In this document: piece after piece, positions 23,155 through 35,369 of the stretch
How positions within the stretch are numbered: position 1 is the stretch's first letter
How the letters are laid out: each line of letters begins with the position of its first letter
Made by a program: the position numbers and the translations under genes
The notes under the pieces: generated by a model
Told to the model about the DNA's origin: nothing
What the model saw: the letters and a program-made list of their open reading frames with translations, nothing else
Database searches by the model: none
DNA from: Artemisia argyi
Taxonomy: Eukaryota; Streptophyta; Magnoliopsida; Asterales; Asteraceae
Assembly: GCA_030686995.1 (NCBI GenBank)
Contig: CM060686.1
Coordinates: forward strand, 71,390,319 to 71,454,318
Length of the DNA stretch: 64,000 bases
Reading direction: 5' to 3'

Positions 23155-23502
23155 TGTTAGCATTAAAAGTGACGATCATTATTGAGTCGACAAGTATTGT
23201 AATAGTTAAGTATTTTGGGCTATGGACTTGGAACTTATTAAGTATATCATGTAAGCCTTTATTAGAATATGTAAACCAAGCCCATTAGACAAAGCCCATG
23301 GAAAGCCTTTTAGGGCATGATGTAACTTACTATATAAACACCTCAAAGGCTCATTTGAGGTGTGTGCTTGTGTGTGTTTCTCTAATAATATTCTCTCTTC
23401 TTTCTTTCTCTACATTCTTTACTTTCTCTCTCTAACATACTTCACGTATCAAGTCACCAAAACTATTGTGTATGATAAAGTTGATAGATTTATGGTCTTA
23501 CA
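23155..23502 (+). repeat. 3' LTR of the Gag-only element
   Basis: 348 bp, TGTTAGCATT to GGTCTTACA, matching the 5' LTR with seven substitutions and a 12-bp deletion. It is followed by the TGGTT target duplication. Confidence 0.95.
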
Positions 23503-24268
23503 TGGTTGGATTGGGAAGGCATATTTGTTCATATTATAGTTTCTAATGCGCCTAGTTAGTTTTAGGCTGGGATGGTTCTTTTTCTGTTGGATGGATTGTC
23601 TTGGCTTTCTTGGTGGATAAATAGATGGCAAAATGATTAAGCTATCTCCTCTGCTTGTAAAGTTTATTGTCCCAACTAGAGAGTACTTAAAGATGTTGCC
23701 TTCTATGCTTGAAATGTGATTACTTTATGAGTACATGATGGTGTCTTTCTCCTCTTTTGGGTCCTATTTGTGGTACTCTGTCCACCTTTTCTTCCATTTA
23801 GCTTGCAATATGGTAATATGTCATTTAAGTAAGGTTGCCTGCTCTTCTGCACTACTATATGCTCATCTTATTGAGAGTTGCACTATTTTTCATTCTCCAA
23901 GGTTTTTCCTACCGAGTTAAACCGAGTTTTACTTAAAAAGGTTTTTAAGAAGGCAATCTTTTTGGGATGGTTTGCATTAGCTCGCTTTCATTGATGACTG
24001 GCTGGGATTGATTTAGAGCTCTAAGTATGGATGACTGATGGTCTATATCTTAGATGTTGCTCTAAGTATTCTGTTTGGTATTTTGGACTATTCTTTATTT
24101 TGGGCAGTCTTTGTATTGTGTTTTGATTGTATAGATGCTTTAATTGTATTTTGCATGTTCTGTATATTACCATATATGCCTCATGAGTATGTTCATGGTT
24201 GCCATGGATTGGTTATGTTTTTATGTGTTGATAATATATTTCACTCTTTTACCAAAAGAAAAAAAAAA
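23503..24268 (+). other. 3' UTR and A-tail of the split LINE
   Basis: Continues the LINE 3' UTR after the LTR element. The end shows CTCTTTTACCAAAAG and an A-run. No coding sequence is supported here; the ORF at 24038-24562 crosses the tail and is fortuitous. Confidence 0.6.
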
Positions 24269-25461
24269 GAACTACAAACACAATTTTTAAGAACCGGATG
24301 TATCATGCATTTAAGAAAAATCAAGGTTTTTAGCAAAATTGACACTATGCCAAAAAAATTGATGGGTGTCTCGAGACCCCCGGGACACCCCTGGTTCCGC
24401 CACTGGATATGCGTGTGGTTAAGTAAGATATACTTAAATATTGAGAATGTGGTGACAACTACAAATGTAAATACAAAGGAAACTGAAAATAAGATCGCAT
24501 CTAGTTTAAAAGAACTAACAAATCGTATAAGGATACAATATTGGCCTTCACCGGTATGTTAGGTTGTGTTTGGTATGTGGGATTTTGGTGAGGAGGAATG
24601 GACTCAAAGTTAAAAAGTGTCGTTTGTTGCTTATCCAAGGGGGTTGAAACAGTACCCCACCCCCTCTAATATGGGCTTTCATAAATATTAACACATAAGC
24701 CAATTTTTACAAGTTTTGGATTGCCATTTTTTTTTGTCTTATTAGTATTTTTATTTGTTTACATTTGTCTTTATATATTAAAGTAGGCCCGTCATTTAAA
24801 ACTTGTATTAAATTTAAATACAAATCCAAATCCTAATCCTAATCAAGCTATCCGGAATCATTAAAGATATGGTTTTGATTAGAGGGGTGTATGAGATTAG
24901 GGATATTATTATTGTTATTTGGTATAAATTTTAAGTATCTGTATCACATTTAGACAAGGATACTACATATTCACCTTACACCTCAGCGTCACCTCGGTTT
25001 TCTCTCTCTTCTCACTTCCCCTCACACACACTCACTTATTTGTGGACAATGTCACCTTACCCTCACCTTTCATTAAAATATCACTTTATACAAATATACC
25101 ACATTAATTAACCCACACACATTCACAAACAAAATAAAAAACTATAAAACAATATACTCGACCCCACATCACACCGAAGTAAACTCGGTGAGTGCTTCAC
25201 CTTACGTTGTCTTGGGTTTTGGAACTAGCGTATGACTTTTTCTTTGGCCAAGTGGTTCACGTGAGTCACTATTCTATTTTCACACCTTTGCTCACTAGTC
25301 TTAGTAAGGTTCATTTAAGTGCTCAAATTCCATTAATTTTGTAGTGAGAAGTATAAAATATGCGAACTCTATAATAACGGTTAATAAAAGTCACCCATCC
25401 CAATTTGTATGCATCTATGATTCTTAAATTCATAATGGGACAATAAATCTTCAACCAAACA
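24269..25461. other. Spacer without recognisable gene
   Basis: No coding region is supported. A GGACACCCCTGGTTCCGCC stretch near 24380 resembles decayed transposon sequence, and 24555-24580 starts a GTGTTTGGTA-type motif common at MITE ends, but no matching partner end was found. Confidence 0.35.
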
Positions 25462-25469
25462 CTTGAAAT

Positions 25470-26439
25470 TAAGGCTGTCAAGATCGCGTGTAAACTCGTA
25501 GGATCGTACGAGTTTACGTGCTCACTAGTTAAAATCGTGTTCGATTGTCATAGGATCGCATCTGAGATAGGATCGTAAATAAGATTGTAGGATCGAACGT
25601 AAGATCGTAAGATCGCGTGTCGACCCGATTTTACCTAGGCCCAAATCAATTTTATTTTTTTTTTCTAATCTTTTAGGCTTTTAGCCAATCTTTTTGCTTA
25701 AGCCCAAAGAAAATAGACAAGTAGCAATAAGTCAATAACTCGTGACGTCTCATTTACCCAAAATCAAATTTCAATAGATTTTTCATCTTATCACTTGATT
25801 GAAGTTCTTGTATTTTAATAGCTAACAGGTAATTTCATAATTATTTTTGTTCTTGATTTTTATGTATATACCTTTATACTGTATTAGTTAGAGTTTACAC
25901 TTACTATTTAATAGTTAATTTAAATTAAATGTAAGCAATCTTTTTTATTGATTCTTATATATGTAGGTTATGTTTGGTAAAAGTAGCTGTGAGCAGTAGC
26001 AGTGAGCACTAGCTGTGAGCTATGAGCTATAGCAACAGCTCACTGGTCACCGCTTAGAGCTTCTTAAAAAAACATTAAAAAAATGAGCTTTCCCAAAAAA
26101 TAGCAAAGCTCACCGCTCTTTTGCCAAACGAACACTAAAAGCCAAAAAGCTCATTGTTCCCCGCTCATCGTCCCAAAAAGCTCTGCGCCAAACTTAGCCA
26201 TAATATGGGGTGCATGATATCTCATATTGGATGTCTATTGCTCGCACATCATTTTCAAGAGGATATTTTATGACTTTATCTTTGTCGTTGAGTATAAATG
26301 TAAAACAGTTTGAATCGTTATCCTTTGTTTACAAAATATGACAAATTAGTAGGATCGTAGGATCTTGATCTGATCTTATGATTTCGATCGTGCAAAAACA
26401 AAAACAATCTCAAGTGAGGTCGCGATCTTGACAACCTCG
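25470..26439. mobile_element. Non-autonomous hAT-like element, 970 bp
   Basis: An identical 8-bp duplication CTTGAAAT flanks it at 25462-25469 and 26440-26447. Terminal inverted repeats share GTCAAGATCGCG (left AAGGCTGTCAAGATCGCG, right GCGATCTTGACAACC). Subterminal copies of AGGATCGTA-type motifs cluster at both ends (25499-25620 and 26350-26400), as is usual for hAT elements. It has no transposase ORF. It lies just upstream of the TOL gene, within likely promoter range, and contains a smaller nested MITE. Confidence 0.85.
25966..26199. mobile_element. MITE nested in the hAT-like element
   Basis: Imperfect terminal inverted repeats, GGTTATGTTTGG at the left and CCAAACTTAGCC at the right (10/12). 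The interior has repeated AGCTGTGAGC and GAGCTATGAGC-type motifs on one side and AGCTCAC motifs on the other, so it folds back. The target duplication is not clear (gta/ata). Confidence 0.5.
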
Positions 26440-26447
26440 CTTGAAAT

Positions 26448-27250
26448 GACTATCAATGTCCGCCGAACAACGCCTCCTTAATGTTGCAAAACGCGAATGA
26501 GCTATGCGGAAATCTGTGTGAAGCGCGTAGTAGCACACCCTAAAACAAAAGAGTGAAAAAGACGCGTGTGAAAGAGTAATAAAAAAAGAAAAACCCGCAG
26601 GTGAGTGAAGGTAACAAACAAAGTCACACACAACAAGCAGAATCAGTACTTAACTTGTTTGTCAGTACATTTGTATGTGTTTCACAAGACACATCCTCGT
26701 GCCCCCTCCCCCGTTTTTTACTATTTCATTTTCACACCACAACAAAAACATATCATTATTTTTTACACACACCTTTAAAAAACACAAACATACATCTGTA
26801 CACTTATTATCTATCTGTCTTCTTTAAACACATACTATCATCTTTCTTTACACCTCCTAGTTTTCACTTTTAATGAATCAATCAATTATTGGAACGTGAA
26901 CTATTATCCTCCTCCTTGCCTTTTCTTAGCACCTCTTTCAGTTAGTTGTACAACTGTTTTTTCTTCTTCCGTTACTGTTATTTTAGGGTACTTAAGATTT
27001 TTTTTTTTGATTGATGCTTAATATTAGATCTCATACAGTAGTAATTAACATGATCATTTGCTTGTGGGTAATGTTTTTGGGTTGATTTATTTCATTAAGA
27101 AACCATATGTGATTTGATCTACTTGGCTGCTTTTGTACTATATAGAAACTGGTTGTGGATGATTTTGGGTTAAAATGTAATTCAGTTTTAACTTATTTAC
27201 TGTTTGATAATTTCCCTTTTTGTTTATCTCAGATATATATATTTCTAGAC
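26448..27250 (+). promoter_or_regulatory. Likely promoter and 5' UTR of the TOL gene
   Basis: Pyrimidine- and ACAC-rich sequence, with a CT-rich leader-like part at about 26690-26870. A T-rich tract ending CTCAG at about 27231 looks like a 3' splice site before the start codon, which would imply a 5' UTR intron. No clear TATA box is visible. Regulation cannot be read from the sequence. Confidence 0.4.
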
Positions 27251-30200
27251 ATGGCAACTGAACTTGTTAATGCGGCAACAAGCGAAAAACTGTCGGGAAT
27301 GGATTGGACCAAAAGCATCGAAATTTGTGAACTAGTTACTCGTGATAATAGGTAAAAGTCGAAAATTTATCATTCTGTGTGCGGTTTACATTGCTTACGA
27401 ATATACTTGAATTGGTCTGTTGGTAACTTATGCCAAACTTTCTTTATTTGACAAATTTCTTTTTTGCTTAAAATATACTGTACTATTTATTACAATTACA
27501 ACGTCACCCTTTTTTTCTTTTTGTTAACATTCAGTGATTATTATGTTAGTTTTTACTTCTACTAAGTATCATATTTAAACCCTACATTGTTGAGAGTCGA
27601 GACATGTGCACTATACTTCATTTGTGAAGCTTAGCTGAATACCCTGTTCTTTTTGAATTCAAAGTCCTTGTATGTTGATTTCATTCTGTCGCACGCCATT
27701 TTTTCTAGGCCTTTTGCACAAGTGAAAGACCGACTGCATTAAAATAGGGGTTACAACACTAGATTACGTATGTACATAGGCTAATATCTATATGTGAAGT
27801 TATTTATATTCATCCATATCGGTTTTTCCAAAAAAACTTATTGTCCATTGTCCAGTCACCCCTAATTTACATTTAATAAACCTATCAATGCGTACATGTA
27901 TGATTTACATGTCATTTCTACATGTTTGAATTTACAGGCAAGCTAGAGATGTTATTAAAGCAATTAAAAAGCGGCTAGGAAGTAAGAGCAAAGATACTCA
28001 ACTATTTGCTGTTATGGTGAGTTATGCATAATTGTGCATATTTTGATAAGCATGTTAATATTTTGAGCTGTTCGATTTCAAAGTTTTCTGTTTGACAATT
28101 ATAATTTTAATTTGACTATATGCTGACTTTTTATGATTGTATATTGTTTTCTTAGTTGCTAGAGGTGTTGATGAATAACATTGGGGAACCAATTCATACA
28201 CAAGTGATTGACAATGGCCTCCTTCCTTTACTTGTCAAAATAGTTAAGAAAAAGGTATATAAATTGTTTATAAATGTTAATTAATATATAACTCAGATGT
28301 ATACATATAATTCATCTTTTACTCATTTTTATATTTTAATTTTACTTTATGCAGTCCACATCCGATTTGCCTGTACGCGAGAAAATCTTTCTTCTTCTAG
28401 ATGCAACACAGACATCCCTTGGTGGAGCTAAAGGGAGGTTTCCTCAGTATTACTCTGCGTACTATGATTTGGTGGTAGGTATATTTGCATTTGAGCTTAT
28501 GTCCGTTAGCATAATAATGTTGGTTGAATGAATGTAGCTACGCTCTCTACTTGTTCGTTTGTTAATTAAATTAGGTAATTTATATTGTTAAGAGTTATTT
28601 TAAGAAAAAATTGGATACACGTAGGTGCGATCTTGCTTTTGATATCAACTTAAGTCCAAGCAAGTTCTCTTGATTCTTATTAGATTAGTTAGGTAACTTT
28701 TCATCTAATTTACTTTGCTTTTTTGCTTGCTTATCTTTTTTTTAGGTGAAATTAATTTTTTCTAATGCAGCAAAGTTAATCTGAACTGTTTTATATGTGA
28801 GTAATAAACAAAAATATATGTGATGAGACGGTATGGGCCAAACCAATTGACTTCATGAAACTTTCCGGGAGGCGCAAAAACTCTAGCATGATCTATGCAA
28901 ACAAAAATTTGAATTAAGTTAGCGGCTATAAATGTGTAAAGCCCCATTTAAAAGTCTTACAAGCAGCTTCGAAGATGCATGGCTTTTTTGTTGTTTTTGT
29001 GTGTGTGTTGCAAATCTCTCTCTTAGATGCCTCCTCATTGGTTTCTAATGTGAAGAAAATAGCTAAGACTTGTACAAATTAAATGCCATCTTCCAAACTT
29101 TTACACCAATGTTGAGGTTTGAGCAGCTAAAATAGACTAAATTTGAAACTAAACAGTAGGTGACTCATCATCATCTCAATAGTATAAGACACATTTCTTG
29201 ATTGATCATCATTTAGTTTCCGTTTCTATGGAATAAGATTCCATAAGTTATAAAATAATGCTAAACCTGCATTATATAGGTTATTGGTAAAATTGGCAAC
29301 AATTGTATCGCAATAATCAAAGTTGGTAACAGTTCTATATTCATAGTGAAGCAATAGGGAGCAGGAGAAGTAGGATGTCATCCTTGATTTATATCAAATT
29401 ACCTTGGAATAAGTTAACGTTCAACGTAGATAACCTACGTATCGAAAAGCATCTCAAAATCTAGCCAATTGAATATAACTGGGTCCCTATAAGATTAAAA
29501 CCATAAGTTGCTTACTCCAGTCACGCCACTCAAAAACTTTGCATGTCAAAATCACTCTTTTAATATCACTGAAACCTACAGCCAAATTGGCACTTCATTG
29601 TTCTTAATTTCCATCTATTCCTGTTTTCCATAGTTTAAACAAGTGTTAAACTTCGAAACATCATTATTTACACATATGTAATTGATTGTCATAACAATGT
29701 GGCTTTTTTTTCTTATAACTTTATTGCGTTTTCAGAGTTCTGGAGTAACATTTTCCCAGAGACCTGAAGTTCTCCCCCAAAACCATTCAACTTCAGATAG
29801 CGGTAAAAGCAATTCAAGTAATGGTGAAGTTGCATCCACTGGACATGACAGGAGTGCACCACCAACTGTGCCACAGACTGCTCCACAGACTGCTCCACAA
29901 GTTGTTCCTGAATCTAGGTATGTGTTGCTAGATTCTTAATTTCTCTTTGATATGGAACTAAATCCTATAGTGTACTAATATAGGTGGAAACATGTCGATC
30001 TTTTTCAACAGCAGCTAGAAATAAGACATCAATTGGCAGCCACATTGATTTGTTATGTTAATGCGCTGCTCTACATTCTTGCATCTAGTTGTCAGGATCA
30101 CAAAAGTTTTCACTGATAGTCCTTATTATTCTAAATATTGTAAGACTCCAGATCTTGAAACCATAACTTTTACTTGATTAGTGAGCTGAGGTCAGAGACT

Positions 30201-33200
30201 ATCATAGTAGGTGCTCACTAGGGAATAAAATTGACTAAGGTAGCCTCATTGATTCTTTAAGGATCATGAATCTTTTGAATACTGTGGCTGTTAGCGAAAG
30301 TTAGATTTTGACCCACAAACTCCACCACGGGCCACCATCAGCACATAAATAAAGCACAAATACATTGCAAAAATTATCTAACTTCTAATTGATATTCATC
30401 TTAAACAGTGATAGAATTATAAAGTTTATATCGCAATCGCCGAGATACTAAGATAATCATAATTGATAACCTTCTAAATAGTAAATAATGTTAGTTAGTT
30501 TTTACTTTTTTTAAAGTAATCATCTATGATCTACCGGCACATAACCCTCACACTTGCTGACATGGAACTAACCAACACACTTGTACCCATTAACCAAGAA
30601 GTTGTGGGTTCAAGTCTTATTGGAAACATTTGTGAGATAGGTGGTATAGGTGTGTGAATTGGTTGCTTTTTATATTATCCTTGCCACGGTGTCACAAAAA
30701 TCTTTTAAAACTAGGAATCATGTGTTAAAGTTATATGGGATGTTTGAAAACCTCTAGGAGTGATAGTTATTTGCTTACAAAAACCGTGTCTACTCTTATC
30801 ACATATTTGTCAAATGAACCATGAAACAGAATTTCTCAAATCTAGAAAAAATGATTCGGAATTAGAAATTAATCTGCTTAAGATGAAGTTGATTACTCCA
30901 CTTTCCAAAAAATCACTGTTATTGCTTCCCGATAGCTTTTATACAAAACTGGGCCAAAAGTTGGTATGGCGTTTTACTTGTGGAATCTGAAATGGGATAT
31001 TTACCATCATGGGAAAGTTACCAACGTGGGAAGTTCGCCTATAATTTTGAACAGATGGAGTAGTTGATAGTTATGTACTGTGGCATTAGTCAAGAATATT
31101 CTCATATTAAAAAAGTTGATGCTTATTAATATGCGTTTATCTATAGTGAATCTTGTGGATTGTTATTGTTTTGCTTGCATACTTCTAAGAGTTTGTTACC
31201 AATCTTTCTTCAAACAGTATCATTAAAAAAGCTGGATCAGCACTGGAAGTCTTAAGAGATGTTCTTGATGCCATTGATACCAGATATCCGGAGGTAATTG
31301 GTGTAATACGTTATATAACTTTTTTATTTTCACGTGTCACCTCTGTTTAGAAGTTTAAGAATGTAGACAGGCTTGTCATGTTTTGTGTCCTGTTCATAAA
31401 GTAGTCATATACTGACTTTCATTGTATCATGAGTGCCTCCTGCTTTAATTTTTTTTTTTTTTTTTTTTTTCCTTTAGTGAACATTGTTCCTATTTGATAG
31501 AAGATTGGAGGTGGCAAAATGGGTGGCAGGGCAGGTTGGGCTTATTGGTGGAAACGGGTCAGGCTTGTTTAATTGGAACACTCAGGTTGCGTTTAGTTAG
31601 AGGAAAACATCCATGTTTTCCGCAAAATGTTTTGTACAAAACAAAGAAAACAGAAATCGCGTTCAAATCGCTTTGTTTCCAAAAAATTCTCCGCAAAACA
31701 AAAATCCCCTATTTCCTAACTTAACAAAGAAAATTACAAAACAAATTTTGGTTGTTTCCTTGTTTTCCTTTGTAACCCAAAACCCTCCCTCCCCTTCTTC
31801 AAAATAGAAAATACAAACAGCAACTAAACGCGTTTTTTATATTCTCAAGTGTTTTGTGGAGATAAATTTCTCTTCCAAATTTTTACAAAACTAGAGATAG
31901 AAAACAAGAGAATTTTTTCTCCAACTAAACGCACCCTCAAACACTCCGGATAGGAAAGCAAATATTGCATTATACTTGTTTTATTAACAAGATATTAATA
32001 GGTTTTATTAATTTTATATACACTTTGGGGCCTGTTTGCCCCATTTATAAAGTTTTTGTTTTTATATTTTATTTTACCTGATTGGCCCTTAGAGATAAAA
32101 GATAACCTGAATCGACCCAATTTCAAATAAATGGGTCAAAATTGCCACCTCAACTATATAATGAGTTTACTATTGTTGCTAATTCTCGTCCTATCATTCT
32201 TGCAGCAAGCCAAGGATGAGTTCACACTTGATCTTGTCGAACAATGTTCATTTCATAAACAACGAGTTATGCATCTAGCAGTTACTTCTCGGTAAGTAAT
32301 CAGTATGTGGATAGACTAAGAAAAAAAAGCATGGAATTATTTAATCTCACACAAAAGGTGTAACTGGTAACTAGTTATCATCTCGCATTAAATATAGTAG
32401 CAAAATCATCACCATCATCACACTGAGGGTAGGTGGCAAAGTTTCATCAATGGAACCAAGCAATTAGTTCGAAAAGATGAATGAACGAGTACCTTTATGC
32501 AAACACACGGAGTCTTACCTTTAATTGATGTTTGTTGGCATGTTGGGTTGTCCTTAGGGATGAGAAGACAATATCTCAAGCAGTCGAGCTAAATGAACAG
32601 CTCCAGAGAGCACTTTCCAGACATGATTCCCTCGTTTCTGGTAGATCACTGCCTCCATTAGCCCAAATTGATCAGGAAGAGGCAGAAGAAGAGGATCCCG
32701 AACAACTATTCAGAAGGTATGCATTCATCACTCGGTTCTTTGTAGAGGTAGCAAAGCATGCAGGTTTACCTGTTTGGTGACAAGTCAAATGATTCAATGG
32801 GTCTGGTTGGGTTTCGCCATCATTGCTTCCTGTCCATTTTCCCGATTCTTTACTTTCTGTATAAAATATGGTTACAAAAACCGACAAACTTTCATATTAA
32901 AATATTTATATGTGATTCAAATATAACTGTTTTGGAGGTTATAAGCATTTACTTATACCCCAGGCGACTGTTGACCTGTTTTATTGGTAAATCGGTCGAT
33001 TTGAGCTAAACTTTCTTTCAATGAGTCAAATAGGTTAACAAAATGAAAACAGGTTGAACGGGTCAAAAGATGCCGAATGTGTGTTTAAGATGTATAGAAT
33101 ATTATTGTGCCAATACAACTTCTATAATCTGAAGGAAAAGATAAAAAAAAAAATATTGTTTGCGCCACTAAGTCAACCTGGTCCATTTCACCATGCACTA

Positions 33201-33718
33201 AAAATGTATGTGTTTTGATCCGAACCGTGGTTGACCTGTTACCCAACCCGCCTGGCCCGCCAATTTTGCCACATCTTGCTCTTTAATATTTAATTCTAGT
33301 TGGACATGCATCCATAGTGTTCTCTATAAAATCCAACCCCTACAATTTCGACAGGATGAGAAAAGGAAAAGCTTGTGTAAGACCCGAGGCTGAGAATCAT
33401 CAAACAGAGCGGCCTCTAGGATTACTTGGGTTATCAGTTCCACCAGATAGGCTTAACCGACCACTTATTAGGCCCATCAGCTTGGAGCCAAAACAAGAAC
33501 CGACAACAACCCGACCAGCTGCAGTTGCAGCTGCCCCTGTACCTGCACCTGCAGGAGCTGCATCAATCCCACCCCCGCCTGCAAAACATGTTGAAAGGGA
33601 GAAATTCTTTCAAGAAAACAAGGACGGTTCTGGCCTTGGAGGTCACATGAGAGGGCTCTCTCTGCACAGTCGAAATGCCAGCAGTTCTCACAGTGACAGT
33701 TTCGACTTGAGCGACTGA
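27251..33718 (+). CDS. TOL: TOM1-like protein (TOL), VHS-GAT endosomal sorting adaptor
   Basis: Nine coding exons with GT-AG introns join in frame to 421 residues: 27251-27351, 27938-28016, 28156-28254, 28355-28474, 29736-29917, 31218-31293, 32206-32291, 32558-32716, 33355-33718. Residues 1-133 are a VHS domain ([21 protein letters not shown], then [12 protein letters not shown] at its end). About 195-290 is the GAT domain ([30 protein letters not shown]). A conserved [16 protein letters not shown] block and a Pro/Ala-rich tail ending in [16 protein letters not shown] follow. TOL proteins bind ubiquitinated cargo and act, ESCRT-0-like, in delivering plasma-membrane proteins to the vacuole (family knowledge). 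The sequence best fits the TOL3/4/5 clade (from memory). All splice junctions keep frame and there is no stop, so it looks functional. The start matches the family N-terminus. It is the only intact gene here, with transposons in its upstream region and introns. Confidence 0.92.
28475..29735 (+). other. TOL intron 4
   Basis: 1.26-kb intron between the VHS domain and the linker exon. AT-rich; no element ends or coding regions seen. Confidence 0.7.
29918..31217 (+). other. TOL intron 5, with a possible SINE
   Basis: 1.3-kb intron. At 30541-30690 a GGGTTCAAGTC motif fits the polymerase III B box and is followed by AGGTGGTATAGG-like sequence, a pattern seen in plant tRNA-derived SINEs. The A box is poor and there is no clear tail, so the SINE call is weak. 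Confidence 0.4.
31585..31936. mobile_element. Tourist/Harbinger-like MITE in TOL intron 6
   Basis: Terminal inverted repeats share GCGTTTAGTT, extended at both ends (left GGTTGCGTTTAGTTAGAGG, right TCTCCAACTAAACGCACCC). TCA flanks both sides (31582-31584 and 31937-31939), a 3-bp duplication as for PIF/Harbinger elements, although that group usually uses TAA/TTA. 352 bp, no ORF of note. It lies wholly within the intron, between the exons encoding the start of the GAT domain. Confidence 0.7.
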
Positions 33719-35369
33719 TACAACGTGGTTCAAGAAGTCAAGTGTTACATGGTTTTAATGTGTGTCTGAGGATTTGATCTATGGTTTATTTATGGCCATG
33801 GCGATAGTATATATATGTTGAATTTTCTTTAATAGAAAACAGTGATATGTGAAAGATAGGACATGGTTATGAAGAATGGAGAAAGAGACAATGTGATAGG
33901 AAGTGTTTTACTATAAGTTACTAAATACTAGCAGATTTTAGAAGTGGTCTAGTCTTTGTCTGTTTATGGGATTTCTCTTAACTTTTGAGATTCTTTTATT
34001 ATTGTGTGTTTTATTTGTGTCAATTAAAAGTGTTCTTTTGTTATTGTACAAATATGAATTAATTAAGTTAAGGGCTTTTCCTTATTAAGGTGTGGAGAAT
34101 TGACACATGGAGCTTGTTATTTTATCCAATAATCTTTATGTGAATTTGTATATTTTTCAAGAACTAATTCTATATTAATATACGAATTATCAACAGCTTT
34201 TGTTCATTGGTTATAAACTCTGGAACCAATAGAACCAAAGCGTGTAGGATTTCCATTTGGGCTTCATGAACTTTACCATACAAAACCCCATAAATTAAAA
34301 TAACCAAATTACAAGTGGGATAGTCCACAATACCTCAAAGGTAGCACAAGAGGGACTCACTAACCTACATTAAAATAGATACCAATATACTTGAAATTTA
34401 CTGTAGATATATACTTCAAAAGCTTAATTCTTCGAATCACCACTTCACAAATAAGTTCTTTACAACTTCCTTCGCCCTTGCTACCAGGCATGGACGGACT
34501 CATTTGGGAGCCTGGCGTAGCACAGGTCACACTCGGTTTTTAGGTCATGAAGTCTAAAATTTTTAAAGTGTTTATTTTTTTTACATGCAACCCCCAATTT
34601 CATCTAAAAAAATTTAAGATGCAACTTTAGTAGTCATAAAGTCATAATCATAAAAATATTGTGCCACACCCATTGGTCCATCTCTGCGAGGGGCCGATTC
34701 TTACTACCTTAATGCACGTGATTCACTCAATACATACAAGCTGGTGCTTCGGTTCTACTTAGTACCATGTAAAGCTTCTTTTGGTATTTTTCTCTTTACT
34801 TTTCATTTGTGATTCTCGAGTAAGCAGGATCTCACATCAGTTGATATTTTGTCATTTGAGCTGTCACTTGCGTTAAGATTTTTTCCCATACCTGTAATTT
34901 CTCTTCAACTCTGCTAAGTCATGAAATTTCTTGTTTGCAAGAAAACAAAAAACATGTTATGTTAATATAGTAAACCAACTGCATGCTTATGAACTTCCTG
35001 AAACACATACTATACACCACAAACAAGTGTATCGTAACTACCTCACCCTAATAGTATAGGTTAATTTCTTGTTGAGTGAGAAGCTCTCAAATCAAATGGT
35101 TGTAGGTTTAAGTCGTTAGGACTTAGGAGTGTTAGTACATGTGATATATTTGTTGTATATACTGTGAGATCGTTAGTCGTCCTTCAAAATAAAATAAATA
35201 AAATAGTATGTATTGGCTAATTCCTTTGACATGTTTGTCAATCCGATTCAAATTCCATTTTACGCATAAAACTACCAAACATATAGAATCTACATTTATC
35301 TAACCATGACATAACACGTATAGAGATTAGAGAATAGTTAAAAGCTTTTCCATGACTCTAAGACACAAA
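33719..35369. other. TOL 3' UTR and spacer
   Basis: The first few hundred bases, T-rich, are probably the TOL 3' UTR. A GGTTGTAGGTTTAAGTCG stretch near 35098 resembles a SINE B box. No gene is supported. Confidence 0.4.

Larger units (their letters stand above)
15816..23502 (+). mobile_element. Complete non-autonomous, Gag-only copia-type LTR retrotransposon
   Basis: It has two LTRs (15816-16175 and 23155-23502), a 5-bp target duplication TGGTT on both sides, a tRNA-iMet-like primer binding site (16178-16190) and a purine tract before the 3' LTR. Inside are a repeat-rich leader, one long coiled-coil Gag-like frame (17198-20803) and a 2.3-kb 3' non-coding region. No protease, integrase, RT or RNase H is found in any frame. 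The LTRs differ by seven substitutions and one 12-bp indel, so insertion is fairly recent. Its 3' region matches that of the RNase H-bearing copia element at 59429-64000, which could supply the missing enzymes (inference). Confidence 0.9.
14760..24268 (+). mobile_element. 5'-truncated L1-type LINE, split by an LTR retrotransposon
   Basis: Left part 14760-15815 holds the last part of ORF2 and a 3' UTR. The right part, 23503-24268, continues it and ends with CTCTTTTACCAAAAG plus an A-run (about 24250-24268), a typical plant LINE tail. The break is exactly at TGGTT, duplicated on both sides of the LTR element at 15816-23502. The 5' end of the LINE is missing. The join is inferred from the duplication and the LINE-like tail. 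Confidence 0.65.

Noticed and set aside
24038..24562. 174-codon hydrophobic ORF
   Set aside because: It runs through the LINE 3' UTR and A-tail into spacer; T-rich composition explains the hydrophobic residues.
24555..25455. Possible MITE starting GGTTGTGTTTGGTA
   Set aside because: The only candidate partner end (CAACCAAACACTTG) matches poorly and no target duplication is present.
32758..33009. ORF extending TOL exon 8 or an alternative last exon
   Set aside because: A perfect donor at 32717 and the phase-matched exon at 33355 give the conserved EQLFRRMRKGKA junction of the family.
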